DNA of 64,000 bases, taken from Glutamicibacter sp. PS. Lineage in GTDB: Bacteria > Actinomycetota > Actinomycetes > Actinomycetales > Micrococcaceae. Positions 47,927 to 57,377 of this stretch are shown in pieces. The stretch is from contig JANCMB010000001.1 of assembly GCA_031317595.1 (NCBI GenBank), positions 1,358,971 to 1,422,970 of the forward strand, given 5' to 3'. The translations under genes and the position numbers were made by a program. Each line of letters opens with the position of its first letter. Position 1 is the first letter of the stretch. The notes below the pieces were generated by a model that was not told the DNA's origin, did not search any database, and worked only from the letters and a program-made list of their open reading frames with translations.

Positions 47927-48787
47927 CTACTCGGGCTTGCGGCCACTGGTGGCCCGTGCCCGCTGGGTTAAATCTTCGTGGCCACGCACCGCGGTGAAAC
48001 CGGCCCGCAACAACATCTCGGCGGCGCTGCGTTGCTGCACCTCGGCGTGTTCCATCACAAACAGCCCCCCGGGCCGCAGCAGACGCAGTGCCTGCGCGGT
48101 GATGGCCCGCGGAATCTGCAGCCCATCCTCGCCCAACCCGTAAAGGGCCATCTGCGGGTCGTGCAAATGCACCTCGACCTCGCGCGGCACCGCTCCGGGC
48201 GGAATATAGGGCGGGTTACTGATCACCAGATCCATGCCGCCCTCGAGCTCAGCCGGCAGCTGCGTGGCATCGGTGTGCAGCACCTGCACGCCATGCGGCT
48301 CGCAATTTTGCCGGGTGTAGGAAATCGCCGCGTCGGATAGCTCCACCGCCCACACCTGCGCGGCGGGCAACTCGCTGGCCAGCGCCGCGGCGATGGCCCC
48401 GGAGCCGGAGCACAGATCGATGCATCGCGGTGCGCTCAACGCGGCCTGACGCAGGAAATCCAAGCCCACCTGCACCACGGTTTCGGTCTCCGGGCGGGGA
48501 ATGAACACGCCCGGGCCCACCGCCAGCTCCAAATAGCGGAAGGCGGCGCGCCCGGTCAGGTGCTGCAGCGGGACCCGTTCGGCACGGCGGCGCACCAGCT
48601 GCTCGAAGAGTTCGACGTCGGCATCCGGCAACTGGGTTCCGTGCAGGGCCGCGAGCTCCAGCTCGGAGGACTCCATGCGTGTGGCGAAGCAGAGTAGGAT
48701 GCGGGCGTCGACGGCCGGGCTGGGCACCCCGGCCGCCGCCAGCGTGGTGCTGGCCGCGCGGCGCAAGGCCGCGATCGATCGGTCCAT
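47927..48787 (-). CDS. prmC: Release-factor glutamine N5-methyltransferase
   Basis: The 286-residue PrmC/HemK methylates the GGQ glutamine of the release factors. The SAM motif is IDLCSGSGAIAAALASELP and the catalytic NPPY is in LVISNPPYIPPG. The N-terminal domain (about 1-85) binds RF; FIPRPETE is the hinge. It starts 7 bp after prfA, its substrate gene. Confidence 0.95.
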   Translation of the reverse strand: MDRSIAALRRAASTTLAAAGVPSPAVDARILLCFATRMESSELELAALHGTQLPDADVELFEQLVRRRAERVPLQHLTGRAAFRYLELAVGPGVFIPRPETETVVQVGLDFLRQAALSAPRCIDLCSGSGAIAAALASELPAAQVWAVELSDAAISYTRQNCEPHGVQVLHTDATQLPAELEGGMDLVISNPPYIPPGAVPREVEVHLHDPQMALYGLGEDGLQIPRAITAQALRLLRPGGLFVMEHAEVQQRSAAEMLLRAGFTAVRGHEDLTQRARATSGRKPE

Positions 48788-48794
48788 GCCGTGT

Positions 48795-49874
48795 TTAGTG
48801 CTGCTCGCCGAGGGCCGCGAGGCGCTCTTCCTCGTCCATGGCGATGCACGAGTCGATCACCGGCTGCAGTTCACCGTTCATCACCGCATCCAAGTTATAG
48901 GCCTTGTAGCCGGTGCGGTGATCGGCGATGCGGTTTTCCGGGAAGTTGTAGGTGCGGATGCGCTCGGAGCGGTCCATGGTGCGGATCTGGCTGGCGCGCT
49001 GGGCCGAGTTCTCCGCATCCACCTGCTCCTGCTGGTAGGCCAGCAGACGCGAACGCAGCACGCGCATGGCGGCTTCACGGTTCTGGATCTGCGACTTCTC
49101 GTTCTGCATCGCCACCACGATGCCGGTGGGCAAGTGGGTAATGCGTACCGCGGAGTCGGTGGTGTTCACCGACTGGCCACCGGGACCCGAGGAACGGTAC
49201 ACGTCGATCTTCAGATCGTTCTGGTGGATCTCAATTTCCTCGGGCTCGTCCACCTCGGGCAGCACCAGCACGCCGGCGGCCGAGGTGTGAATACGTCCCT
49301 GAGATTCGGTCACCGGCACGCGCTGCACACGGTGCACGCCACCTTCGAACTTCAGCTGGGCGTACACGCCTTCGGCCGGGTCGTTCGAGGAGCCCTTGAT
49401 GGCCACCTGAGCGTCCTTGTAACCGCCGAGATCGGACTCGTTGTAGGAGATCATTTCGACCTTCCAGCCCTTGGTTTCGGCAAAACGCGTGTACATGCGC
49501 AACAGGTCCGCGGCGAACAGCGCCGCCTCGTCGCCGCCTTCGCCGCCCTTGACCTCGAGGATCACGTTGCGGCCGTCGTTTTCGTCGCGCGGAATCAGCA
49601 GGCGGCGCAGGCGCTCCTCGAGCTGCGGCAACGCCGCGGTCAGGGTTTCGACCTCCTCGGCAAAGTCCGGGTCCTCGTCGGCCATTTCACGGGCCGCTTC
49701 AAGGTCCTCGGAGCTCTGCTTCCACCGGTTGTAGGCGTCGACAATGCCGTTGAGCTGTGCGGAGCGGCGCCCGAGCTTACGCGCCAGCGCCTGGTCGGCG
49801 TACACCGCGGGGTCGGAGAGCTGCTGCTGGATGCTGGCGTGCTCCTCGAGCAAGGGCTTGACGGATTCGAACAT
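48795..49874 (-). CDS. prfA: Peptide chain release factor 1
   Basis: The 359-residue RF1 decodes UAA and UAG. The GGQ motif ([20 protein letters not shown]) is near residue 233 and the codon-recognition loop P-V-T is in [18 protein letters not shown]. The N-terminal coiled domain is normal. It is encoded 155 bp after rho and upstream of prmC. Confidence 0.97.
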   Translation of the reverse strand: MFESVKPLLEEHASIQQQLSDPAVYADQALARKLGRRSAQLNGIVDAYNRWKQSSEDLEAAREMADEDPDFAEEVETLTAALPQLEERLRRLLIPRDENDGRNVILEVKGGEGGDEAALFAADLLRMYTRFAETKGWKVEMISYNESDLGGYKDAQVAIKGSSNDPAEGVYAQLKFEGGVHRVQRVPVTESQGRIHTSAAGVLVLPEVDEPEEIEIHQNDLKIDVYRSSGPGGQSVNTTDSAVRITHLPTGIVVAMQNEKSQIQNREAAMRVLRSRLLAYQQEQVDAENSAQRASQIRTMDRSERIRTYNFPENRIADHRTGYKAYNLDAVMNGELQPVIDSCIAMDEEERLAALGEQH

Positions 49875-49964
49875 GGTGGAGGTCTTCCTTCGATATGTGC
49901 GCGAACGCGCGCAATAGTCGCGCGCTTAATAAAGTCTAGTTCCAACCGCTGATTGCGCGTCGAA

Positions 49965-50013
49965 GGCGCCCGGTTCCTGGCTGGGTCTGTGCCCATCTCA
50001 GGTACCGGGCGCC
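49965..50013 (-). terminator. Hairpin after rho
   Basis: GGCGCCCGGT and ACCGGGCGCC are perfect arms around a 29-nt loop that holds further complementary pieces, in the rho-prfA gap. There is no U-run, so it may give only partial termination. Confidence 0.65.
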
Positions 50014-50029
50014 GTCGCGCATCGGGTTG

Positions 50030-52177
50030 CTAGTCCTTGGCCGGAGTGGTCTTATTCACCAGCATCAGGAACTCGGCGTTGGATTCGGTTTCACGAATCT
50101 TGCCGGTCAGGATTTCCAGGGCCTGCTGCGGATCCAGCCCGGAGAGCATGCGACGCAGACGCCACATGATGCGCACCTCGTCGGCGCTCATCAGCTGCTC
50201 TTCACGGCGGGTCGAGGACTCGTTGACGTCGACGGCCGGGAAGATACGCTTGTCGGCCAGCTTGCGGCTCAGGCGCAGCTCCATGTTGCCGGTGCCCTTG
50301 AACTCCTCGAAGATTACCTCGTCCATCTTCGAACCGGTCTCCACTAGGGCGGTGGCCAGAATGGTCAGCGAGCCACCGTTTTCGATGTTGCGGGCGGCAC
50401 CGAAGAAGCGCTTCGGCGGGTACAGCGCGGCCGAGTCCACACCGCCGGAGAGGATGCGGCCCGAGGCCGGGGCGGCCAGGTTGTAGGCGCGGCCTAGGCG
50501 GGTCATCGAATCCAGCAGCACCACAACGTCCATGCCCATTTCCACCAGGCGCTTGGCGCGTTCGATGGCCAGTTCGGCCACCGTGGTGTGGTCGTCGGCC
50601 GGACGGTCGAAGGTCGAGGCGATAACCTCACCCTTGACGGTGCGCTGCATGTCGGTGACTTCCTCGGGACGTTCGTCCACGAGCACCATCATCAGGTGCA
50701 CTTCCGGGTTGTTGGTGGTGATGGCCTGCGCGATGGACTGCAGGATCTGAGTCTTACCGGCCTTCGGCGGGGAGACGATCAGGCCACGCTGGCCCTTACC
50801 GATCGGGGCCACTAGGTCGATCACGCGCGGGCCGACCTTCTTCGGGTCGGTCTCCAGGCGCAGACGCTCCTGTGGGTAGAGCGGCACGAGCTTGTTGAAC
50901 TCGACGCGCTCCTTGTTGTCCTCCGGGGTCTTCCCGTTGACGCTGGTCAGCTGCACCAGTGCGTTGAACTTCTGACGCGGGTTCGGGGTTTCCCCCTCGC
51001 GCGGGGCACGTACGGCACCGACGATGGCATCGCCCTTGCGCAGGTTGTACTTCTTGACCTGGCCCAAGGTGACGTAGATGTCGTTCTGGCCGGGCAGGTA
51101 GCCGGAGGTACGCACGAAGGCGTAGTTTTCCAGCACGTCCAAAATACCGGCGACCGGCAGCAACACGTCGTTCTCGTTCAGTTGCGGCTCGTCGTTATCT
51201 TCACGACGGTTGCGGCGGTTGCGGTTACGGTCGTTGCGATCATTGCGGTCGTTACGATCGTTCCGGTCGCGGTTGCGCTCGCGGCGGTTGCGGTTACGGT
51301 CGTTGCGATCCCCACGATCATTACGATCGTTGCGCTCGCCACGATCCTCGCGGTCACCGCGCTCGTTACGATCACCGCGATCGTTCCGGTCATTACGATC
51401 ACCGCGCTCGCTGCGGTCACCACGCTCGTTGCGCTCGGAGCGCTCGCTACGCTCCTCGGCATCCTGCTTGTCCTCACCGGCGTCCGCACGGTTGGACTCG
51501 GAACGCTCACGACGGTTGTTGCGTTCACGGCGGTTGCCGCGCTCGCGACGCTCGCTGCGCTCCTCGCCCTGAGTTTCGTTGTTCCCGCGCTCTGCGGAGT
51601 CCTCCGCCTCGTTCTGCACGGTGGTTTCGGCTTCGGCCTTCTTGCCGCGGCCGCCGCTGCGGCGTGCCTTTGCGGTGGACTTGGCCTCGTCCTCGACTGG
51701 CTGTTCGGCCGGTGCCTCGGTCGCGGCAGGTGCCTCGGCGGCAACCTTGCCCGAATCGGTGGCGCGGCGCGAACCGCGACGGGCGCGGGCCGGAGCCTTG
51801 GTTTCGCCCTGATCGGCCGGGGCCTCGGCCGCAGCGGCCGCGACGGACTCGGCGGGCTGCTCGGCCTTCGAAGCGCGGCTGCGGCTGGACTTGCGCTTTG
51901 GTTCGGCCGGAGCTTCCGCGTTGTCGGTCTCGGCCTTCGGTGCGGACTTGGCGGACGCCTTCGCGCCGGCCTTCGAGTCCTTGGCGACGGCCTCCCCGCG
52001 CTGATGTGCACTGATGGTGGCGACCAGATCGGCCTTGCGCATGCGCGAACCGCCGGTAATGCCAAGCTGGGAGGCGAGCTGCTGCAACTGCGTCATCTTC
52101 AAAGATGCCAGTCCGGAGCCCTTGGGGGTTGAAGTCTTGTTGTCCACGCCTTCGACGAGGCTCGTGGTTTCGGTCAC
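50030..52177 (-). CDS. rho: Transcription termination factor Rho with long repeat-rich N-terminus
   Basis: The 715-residue Rho (E. coli about 419) has a Rho_N domain (about 20-60), a Lys/Ala/Glu- then Arg-rich insertion (about 65-335), an RNA-binding cold-shock domain (about 340-410; GILDVLENYAFVRTSGYLPGQNDIYV) and the RecA-like ATPase. Walker A is SPPKAGKT near residue 470; the Q- and R-loops are intact. Residues about 249-329 are runs of R-N-D, G-D-R and N-R-R. High-GC actinobacterial Rho proteins carry such insertions, linked to RNA binding at varied sites. Confidence 0.97.
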   Translation of the reverse strand: MTETTSLVEGVDNKTSTPKGSGLASLKMTQLQQLASQLGITGGSRMRKADLVATISAHQRGEAVAKDSKAGAKASAKSAPKAETDNAEAPAEPKRKSSRSRASKAEQPAESVAAAAAEAPADQGETKAPARARRGSRRATDSGKVAAEAPAATEAPAEQPVEDEAKSTAKARRSGGRGKKAEAETTVQNEAEDSAERGNNETQGEERSERRERGNRRERNNRRERSESNRADAGEDKQDAEERSERSERNERGDRSERGDRNDRNDRGDRNERGDREDRGERNDRNDRGDRNDRNRNRRERNRDRNDRNDRNDRNDRNRNRRNRREDNDEPQLNENDVLLPVAGILDVLENYAFVRTSGYLPGQNDIYVTLGQVKKYNLRKGDAIVGAVRAPREGETPNPRQKFNALVQLTSVNGKTPEDNKERVEFNKLVPLYPQERLRLETDPKKVGPRVIDLVAPIGKGQRGLIVSPPKAGKTQILQSIAQAITTNNPEVHLMMVLVDERPEEVTDMQRTVKGEVIASTFDRPADDHTTVAELAIERAKRLVEMGMDVVVLLDSMTRLGRAYNLAAPASGRILSGGVDSAALYPPKRFFGAARNIENGGSLTILATALVETGSKMDEVIFEEFKGTGNMELRLSRKLADKRIFPAVDVNESSTRREEQLMSADEVRIMWRLRRMLSGLDPQQALEILTGKIRETESNAEFLMLVNKTTPAKD

Positions 52178-52509
52178 GAATGTTCCTTCTGACTCGTTTC
52201 GATGAACCGGTGATCCGGTTCTTGTGCCGTTAAACGGTGGCCACCGGCCGGCAGATATCCGACGCGACGACCCGCACGTACCGCCATTGAGACGAGCATG
52301 GCGGCACTGGGATGTGAAAGATTCGACAACTCGATGGCACGAGGCTGTGCACTAATAAGGGATGTCGAGATGCTGTGCGCCAGGGGAAACATCCGAAAGG
52401 CTGTACGAGCGCTGCGTGAACTTCCCACGCATCATCGCTTGCCTTGGCGCGGACCGACGAAAACCATCAACGGTCGCTGGAACCTGAGTCCTTCGGACTG
52501 CTCGAAGCG
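52178..52509 (-). other. 332-bp rho leader with two hairpins
   Basis: This gap between thrB and rho has no recognisable gene. Near the rho start are GAACCGG-TGAT-CCGGTTC (52204-52221) and the 12-bp palindrome CGGTGGCCACCG (52235-52246). Rho genes are commonly autoregulated through long leaders, so this may be the control region. No convincing promoter was found. Confidence 0.5.
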
Positions 52510-53457
52510 CTACAGCACCTCTACTGTAACACCGTTGCGCGCCAGTGCGGGAATTTCTATGCGCCAATTTACCGGGTTCCCCGAGGCCTCGAGCTGTTCG
52601 GCGTAGCCCTCGATGAGCTGCTGGGCGCGGTCTTCGTCGGCCTCGGTCGACACCAACGTCAGCACGGTCGGTCCGGCACCGGAGACCACCGCCGCCAATC
52701 CGGCCTCGCGCAGACGTCGAATCAGCTCGGCCGATTCGGGCATCGCCTCGGCCCGGTAATCCTGGTGCAGGTAGTCCCGGGTACCGGCCAACAGGTGCTG
52801 TGGGGCGTGGCCGATGGCATGCACCAGCAGGCCGGTGGCGGCCGAATTTGCCGCGGCACGGGAGTGATCGATCTGCTCTGGCAGCACCGAACGCGCCGCA
52901 TGGGTCGAAAGCCCCGTGGAGGGAATGGCCAGCACCGCACGCACCGCCGAGTGCACCGGCAGCGGCACGGCGGAGAATTCTCCGTCGTCGAGGCTGGCGG
53001 AAATGCTCAGGCCACCGAACACCGCCGGGGCCACATTATCCGGGTGCCCCTCCCAGGCGGCCGCGGCCTGGAACACCGCCTGCGCTCCCCCGCGCAGGGC
53101 CGGTGGCAGCAGGGCGTCGGCCGCGGCATAGGCCGCGACGATCGCGGCGGCCGAGGACCCCATCCCGCGAGCATGCGGAATGTTGTTGGTGGCCTCAAGC
53201 CGCACGCCCACCGGCTCCACGCCACGCTCCGCCCAGTACTCGCGCATTTTGGCCACGATCAGGTGGCTCTCATCGCGCGGCAGACTCTCGGCGCCCTCAC
53301 CGTGCACCACCACCTCGGTGTGCTCCGCGGTGCTAACCAGCAGTTCGTCGCGGTAATCCAGGGCCAGCCCGAAGGAATCGAAGCCCGGCCCAAGGTTGGC
53401 GCTGGTGGCCGGCGGGCAAATACGAAGGTGCTGGCCCAAAGCGATCGTGGCGCTCAT
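52510..53457 (-). CDS. thrB: Homoserine kinase
   Basis: The roughly 315-residue GHMP kinase phosphorylates homoserine. RICPPATSANLGPGFDSFGLALD is motif 1, and PHARGMGSSAAAIVAAYAAADALLP is the phosphate-binding loop. The motif-3 pattern AVVSGAGPTVLTL is near the C-terminus. Start is the ATG at 53455-53457; a TTG three codons earlier is possible. It follows thrC by about 108 bp. Confidence 0.95.
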   Translation of the reverse strand: MSATIALGQHLRICPPATSANLGPGFDSFGLALDYRDELLVSTAEHTEVVVHGEGAESLPRDESHLIVAKMREYWAERGVEPVGVRLEATNNIPHARGMGSSAAAIVAAYAAADALLPPALRGGAQAVFQAAAAWEGHPDNVAPAVFGGLSISASLDDGEFSAVPLPVHSAVRAVLAIPSTGLSTHAARSVLPEQIDHSRAAANSAATGLLVHAIGHAPQHLLAGTRDYLHQDYRAEAMPESAELIRRLREAGLAAVVSGAGPTVLTLVSTEADEDRAQQLIEGYAEQLEASGNPVNWRIEIPALARNGVTVEVL

Positions 53458-53521
53458 AAGATGCAAGGCTCCTCGGCTGCGGGTGCGCTGGTGGGCGCAC
53501 GGTGATAAATGGGGATAAACG

Positions 53522-53549
53522 TTCGGCCGGGCCCGCGGGCCCGGCCGAA
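53522..53549 (-). terminator. 28-bp perfect palindrome between thrC and thrB
   Basis: TTCGGCCGGGCCCG is followed directly by its exact reverse complement. In RNA it folds into a very stable GC hairpin 17 bp past the thrC stop. It may attenuate thrB or protect the thrC 3' end. Confidence 0.6.
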
Positions 53550-53565
53550 TGGTCTTCGACGTGGG

Positions 53566-54663
53566 TTACAGACCCAGCGCCGCGGCGACCTCGACGACGT
53601 CGAAGGGCACCTTGGTCGGTTCAACCGCCGACCCATCAAGGTTCTTCAGGGCCCAGTTGGGGTCCTTCAGGCCGTGGCCGGTAACGGTGATGACGATCTT
53701 CTTTCCGCTGGGCACATCCCCGGCGGCGTGGTGCTTGAGCAGTCCGGCGACACCGGCGGCGGAGGCCGGTTCGACGAACACGCCCTCCTTGGAGGACAGC
53801 CAGCGGTGTGCGGCGAGGATTTCCTCGTCGGTGACCGAGTCGATCAAGCCACCGGACTCGTCACGCGCCGCCTCGGCCTGCTCCCAGCTGGCCGGGTTGC
53901 CGATGCGGATGGCGGTGGCGATCGTGTCGGGCTCGGTGATCGGGTGACCGGCCACGATCGGGGCGGCACCGGCGGCCTGGAAGCCCCACATCACCGGGGT
54001 CTTGGTGGCTACCGGGGCAAGTACCTCACCGGCCTGATTGGTGTATTCGGAGGCGTACTCCTTATAACCCTTCCAGTACGCGGTGATATTACCGGCGTTA
54101 CCCACCGGCAGCAGGTGGTAGTCCGGGGCGTCGCCCAAGAAGTCCACGACCTCGAAGGAGCCGGTCTTCTGCCCCTCGATACGGGCCGGGTTCACCGAGT
54201 TCACCAGGAACACCGGGTAGTTTTCGCTCAGCTTGCGGGCCACCTCGAGGCAGTTATCGAAGTTGCCATCCACCTGCAAAATATCCGCGCCGTGCGCCAC
54301 GGCTTGGGAGAGCTTGCCCATGGAGATCTTGCCGTCGGGCACCAACACCGCACACTTGAGCCCGGCCTGGGTGGCGTAGGCCGCGGCCGAAGCCGAGGTG
54401 TTACCGGTGGAAGCACACACCACGGCCTTGGCCCCGGCGGCCACCGCCGCGGTCATCGCCATGGTCATCCCGCGGTCCTTGAAGGACCCGGTCGGGTTCA
54501 TCCCCTCGACCTTCAGGTACACCTCGTTGCCGGTCAATTTCGACAGCGCCGGTGCGAACACCAACGGGGTGCCGCCCTCGCCGAGGGTGACGACCTGGGT
54601 GTTCTCGTCGACCGGCAGACGGTCGGCATATTCGCGGATTACGCCGCGCCACTGGTGAGCCAT
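53566..54663 (-). CDS. thrC: Threonine synthase
   Basis: The 365-residue PLP enzyme turns O-phosphohomoserine into threonine. The PLP lysine K62 lies in [11 protein letters not shown], and the phosphate loop is [20 protein letters not shown] lies eight bases before the ATG at 54661-54663, and the gene starts one base after the hom stop. It is of the short, fold-type II class usual in actinobacteria. Confidence 0.96.
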   Translation of the reverse strand: MAHQWRGVIREYADRLPVDENTQVVTLGEGGTPLVFAPALSKLTGNEVYLKVEGMNPTGSFKDRGMTMAMTAAVAAGAKAVVCASTGNTSASAAAYATQAGLKCAVLVPDGKISMGKLSQAVAHGADILQVDGNFDNCLEVARKLSENYPVFLVNSVNPARIEGQKTGSFEVVDFLGDAPDYHLLPVGNAGNITAYWKGYKEYASEYTNQAGEVLAPVATKTPVMWGFQAAGAAPIVAGHPITEPDTIATAIRIGNPASWEQAEAARDESGGLIDSVTDEEILAAHRWLSSKEGVFVEPASAAGVAGLLKHHAAGDVPSGKKIVITVTGHGLKDPNWALKNLDGSAVEPTKVPFDVVEVAAALGL

Positions 54664-54664
54664 G

Positions 54665-55954
54665 CTAGTTTCCTTCAACTCGCAGTACGGACTGAACTTC
54701 TAAGACCGCGTCCAGCTCCTGCAGGGCAGCCACCGTGGACTGCAATGCCGCTTCGGAGGCCTCATGGGTGAGAATGCGTAGCTGGGCACCCGACTTCTCG
54801 GCGCTCACCTGCTGGTTCATGGCTTCGATCGAGATCTCGTGGCTGCCGAAGACGTCGGCGATACGCGCCAGCACACCCGGCTCGTCGGAGACCGAAAGGC
54901 CGATCCAGTAGCGGGTGGTGATCTGCGTGAAGTCCAGCATGGTGGCCGACTGCGCCTGCGAGGAGGCCGGCAGCGGGCCGCCGGAGACCACGCGGCGGGC
55001 CACGGCCACCACATCGCCCATCACGGCGCTGGCGGTCGGGGCGCCACCGGCACCGGCACCGTAGAACATCAGGTCGCCGGCGTTTTCCGCCTCGACGAAG
55101 ACCGCGTTGAAGGCCTCGTGCACGCTGGCCAACGGGTGCGAACGCTTAATCAGGGCCGGGTAGACGCGCACCGAGATGCCGGCCTCGGACTTCTGCGCAA
55201 TGGCCAGCAGCTTAATGACATAGCCGGCTGCGGCCGCGGCCGAGACGTCCTCCGCGGTGATCTCGGTGATGCCCTCGGTGTGCACCTGGTCGGAGGAGAC
55301 GTTGGTGTGGAAGGCCAGCGAGGCCAAGATCGCAGCCTTTGCCGCCGCATCATGACCGCCGACGTCGGCCGTGGGATCGGCCTCGGCATAGCCTAGCGCC
55401 TGGGCCTGGGCCAGCACGTCATCGAACTGGGCGCCGGTGGAATCCATCGCGTCGAGGATGAAGTTGGTGGTGCCGTTGACGATGCCCATCACCTTGGTGA
55501 TCTGGTCGCCGGACAGCGAATCGGCGATGGGACGCAGAATCGGGATGGCCCCGGCCACCGCGGCCTCATAGCGCAGCTGCGCGTCGTTCTGTTCGGCCAG
55601 TTCGGCCAGGGCGGCGCCCTCGGCGGCGATCAACGCCTTGTTGCCGGTGACCACCGAGGCGCCGCGGCGCAGGGCGGCGGCGATGTAATCCCCGGCCGGC
55701 TGCAGGCCACCGAGCAGCTCGATCACCACATCAGCGCGTTCGATCAGCCCATGGGCGTCGGTGGTCAGCAGCTCGGGCGGCAACTGAACATCGCGGGGGG
55801 CGCCAATATTGCGCACCGCCACGCCAATCAGTTCCAGGTTCGCGCCGGCGCGGGTGGCCAGCTCCTCGCGCTGCTCACGCAGGATCCGGGCCACCTGGGC
55901 ACCGACGGTGCCGCAACCCAGCAAGGCAATTTTCAGGCTTTTTTCGCCGCTCAT
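54665..55954 (-). CDS. hom: Homoserine dehydrogenase
   Basis: The 429-residue enzyme reduces aspartate semialdehyde to homoserine. The Rossmann motif is G13-C-G-T-V-G18. The catalytic domain includes [16 protein letters not shown] and [15 protein letters not shown]. The C-terminal ACT domain (about 350-428; [34 protein letters not shown]) likely mediates threonine feedback. It overlaps lysA by ATGA and precedes thrC. Confidence 0.96.
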   Translation of the reverse strand: MSGEKSLKIALLGCGTVGAQVARILREQREELATRAGANLELIGVAVRNIGAPRDVQLPPELLTTDAHGLIERADVVIELLGGLQPAGDYIAAALRRGASVVTGNKALIAAEGAALAELAEQNDAQLRYEAAVAGAIPILRPIADSLSGDQITKVMGIVNGTTNFILDAMDSTGAQFDDVLAQAQALGYAEADPTADVGGHDAAAKAAILASLAFHTNVSSDQVHTEGITEITAEDVSAAAAAGYVIKLLAIAQKSEAGISVRVYPALIKRSHPLASVHEAFNAVFVEAENAGDLMFYGAGAGGAPTASAVMGDVVAVARRVVSGGPLPASSQAQSATMLDFTQITTRYWIGLSVSDEPGVLARIADVFGSHEISIEAMNQQVSAEKSGAQLRILTHEASEAALQSTVAALQELDAVLEVQSVLRVEGN

Positions 55955-57375
55955 TTAACTCCCATGTCGCGGGCCAACAAATCGGATTCGGTCTCCCTGC
56001 GCACGATCAGACGTGCTTGCCCCTCGCGCACGGCCACCACCGGCGGACGGGTCAGGTAGTTGTAGTTGCTCGACAGCGCCCAACAATAGGCGCCGGTCCC
56101 CGGCACGGCCAGCAGGTCGCCCGCGCTCACGTCGGCCGGCAGGTAGGCATCCTTCACGACTATGTCACCCGACTCGCAGTGCTTGCCAACTACGCGAGAA
56201 ATAATCGGCTCCGCGTCCGTCATACGGGAGGCCAAGGCCACCGAATACTGCGCGTCGTACAGCACCGGTCGGGCGTTATCGCTCATGCCGCCGTCGACGG
56301 CCACATACCGCCGCGGATGCAGGTTCCCGGCCGCGTCCTCGACCTGCACATCCTTGCGCACCCCCACCTCATAGAGGGTGAAGGTCGACGGTCCGACGAT
56401 CGCGCGCCCCGGCTCGATGGAGATCCGCGGGACGGCCAGCTCGAGCTCGGCGCAGCGCGCGGCCACCACGGCGGCCATCTGCTCGGCCAGCAGGCTCGGC
56501 GTCGAAGGGGTGTCCACCGACGTATAGGCGATGCCGTAGCCGCCGCCCAGATCCAACTCGGGCAACTGCACGCCATAGGTGTCACGCACCCAGCCCAAAA
56601 CCCCGAGCATGGTGCGTGCGGCCATGGCGAAACCGTCGGCCTCAAAAATCTGCGAACCGATGTGCGCATGCAGGCCCAGCAGCTCGATCCACTCATGCCC
56701 CAACGCAAAGTCGATGGCCGCATGCGCCGGAATGACTCCATCGGGCCCGGACAGGATCGACAGGCCGAACTTCTGGTCCTCATGGGCGGTGGCGATGGCC
56801 TCATGGGTTGAGGCGTGCACCCCCGGGGTCAGCCGCAGCATCACCTTGGCGCGCCGCTGAAGCCCGGTGGCCAGCCGGCCCACCCGTTCAAGCTCGTCGA
56901 GGGAGTCGACGACGATGCGTCCGACGCCCAACTCGATGGCCCGCGTGATTTCCGCGGCCGACTTGTTATTCCCGTGCAGCGACAGCAGCTCACCGGGCAC
57001 TCCGGCGGCCTGCGCCACGGCCAACTCCCCGCCGGAACAGGTATCCAAACGCAGCCCCTCGGCCACCACCCAGCGGGCCACCTGAGTGCAGAGGAAGGCC
57101 TTGCCGGCGTAGTACACGTCGACCCCGCCGCAGAGGTCGGCGAATGCCGCATCGAAGGCCGCCTTGAAATCCGCGGCACGCGAGCGGAAATCCTGCTCAT
57201 CCATGACGAATAGCGGGGTGCCGAATTCGCGGGCCAACTCGCTGACCGGCAGCCCGGACACGGTCAGCTCGCCACCGCTATCGCGCGCGACCGACGCGGC
57301 CCACGCCGCCTGGCCCAGCTCATTGGGGTCCTGCGGGTAGTCCAACCACTGCGGGGCTAATGCACTGCGCGCCAT
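55951..57375 (-). CDS. lysA: Diaminopimelate decarboxylase
   Basis: The 474-residue PLP enzyme makes lysine from meso-diaminopimelate. The PLP lysine is K92 (DVYYAGKAFL), the HAHIGSQI motif and GGGYGIAY follow, and ESGD near the C-terminus (HCESGDIVVKDAYLP) gives the active-site cysteine and glutamate. The start is the ATG at 57373-57375 with GGAGAAG inside the argS end. It is co-transcribed with argS, hom and thrC. Confidence 0.96.
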   Translation of the reverse strand: MARSALAPQWLDYPQDPNELGQAAWAASVARDSGGELTVSGLPVSELAREFGTPLFVMDEQDFRSRAADFKAAFDAAFADLCGGVDVYYAGKAFLCTQVARWVVAEGLRLDTCSGGELAVAQAAGVPGELLSLHGNNKSAAEITRAIELGVGRIVVDSLDELERVGRLATGLQRRAKVMLRLTPGVHASTHEAIATAHEDQKFGLSILSGPDGVIPAHAAIDFALGHEWIELLGLHAHIGSQIFEADGFAMAARTMLGVLGWVRDTYGVQLPELDLGGGYGIAYTSVDTPSTPSLLAEQMAAVVAARCAELELAVPRISIEPGRAIVGPSTFTLYEVGVRKDVQVEDAAGNLHPRRYVAVDGGMSDNARPVLYDAQYSVALASRMTDAEPIISRVVGKHCESGDIVVKDAYLPADVSAGDLLAVPGTGAYCWALSSNYNYLTRPPVVAVREGQARLIVRRETESDLLARDMGVK

Positions 57376-57377
57376 CG

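Noticed and set aside
51200-51560. Short repeating DNA units resembling a CRISPR or tandem array
   Set aside because: They are imperfect codon repeats encoding the Arg/Asn/Asp tract of Rho; no regular spacers.
51182-52132. 316-residue hydrophobic open frame opposite rho
   Set aside because: It results from the Arg/Asp/Ala-rich codons of Rho read on the other strand; no ribosome-binding site or family similarity.
54660-54678. Upstream in-frame start for thrC at 54678
   Set aside because: It would overlap the hom stop, whereas the ATG at 54663 has AAGGA at ideal spacing and a family-like N-terminus.
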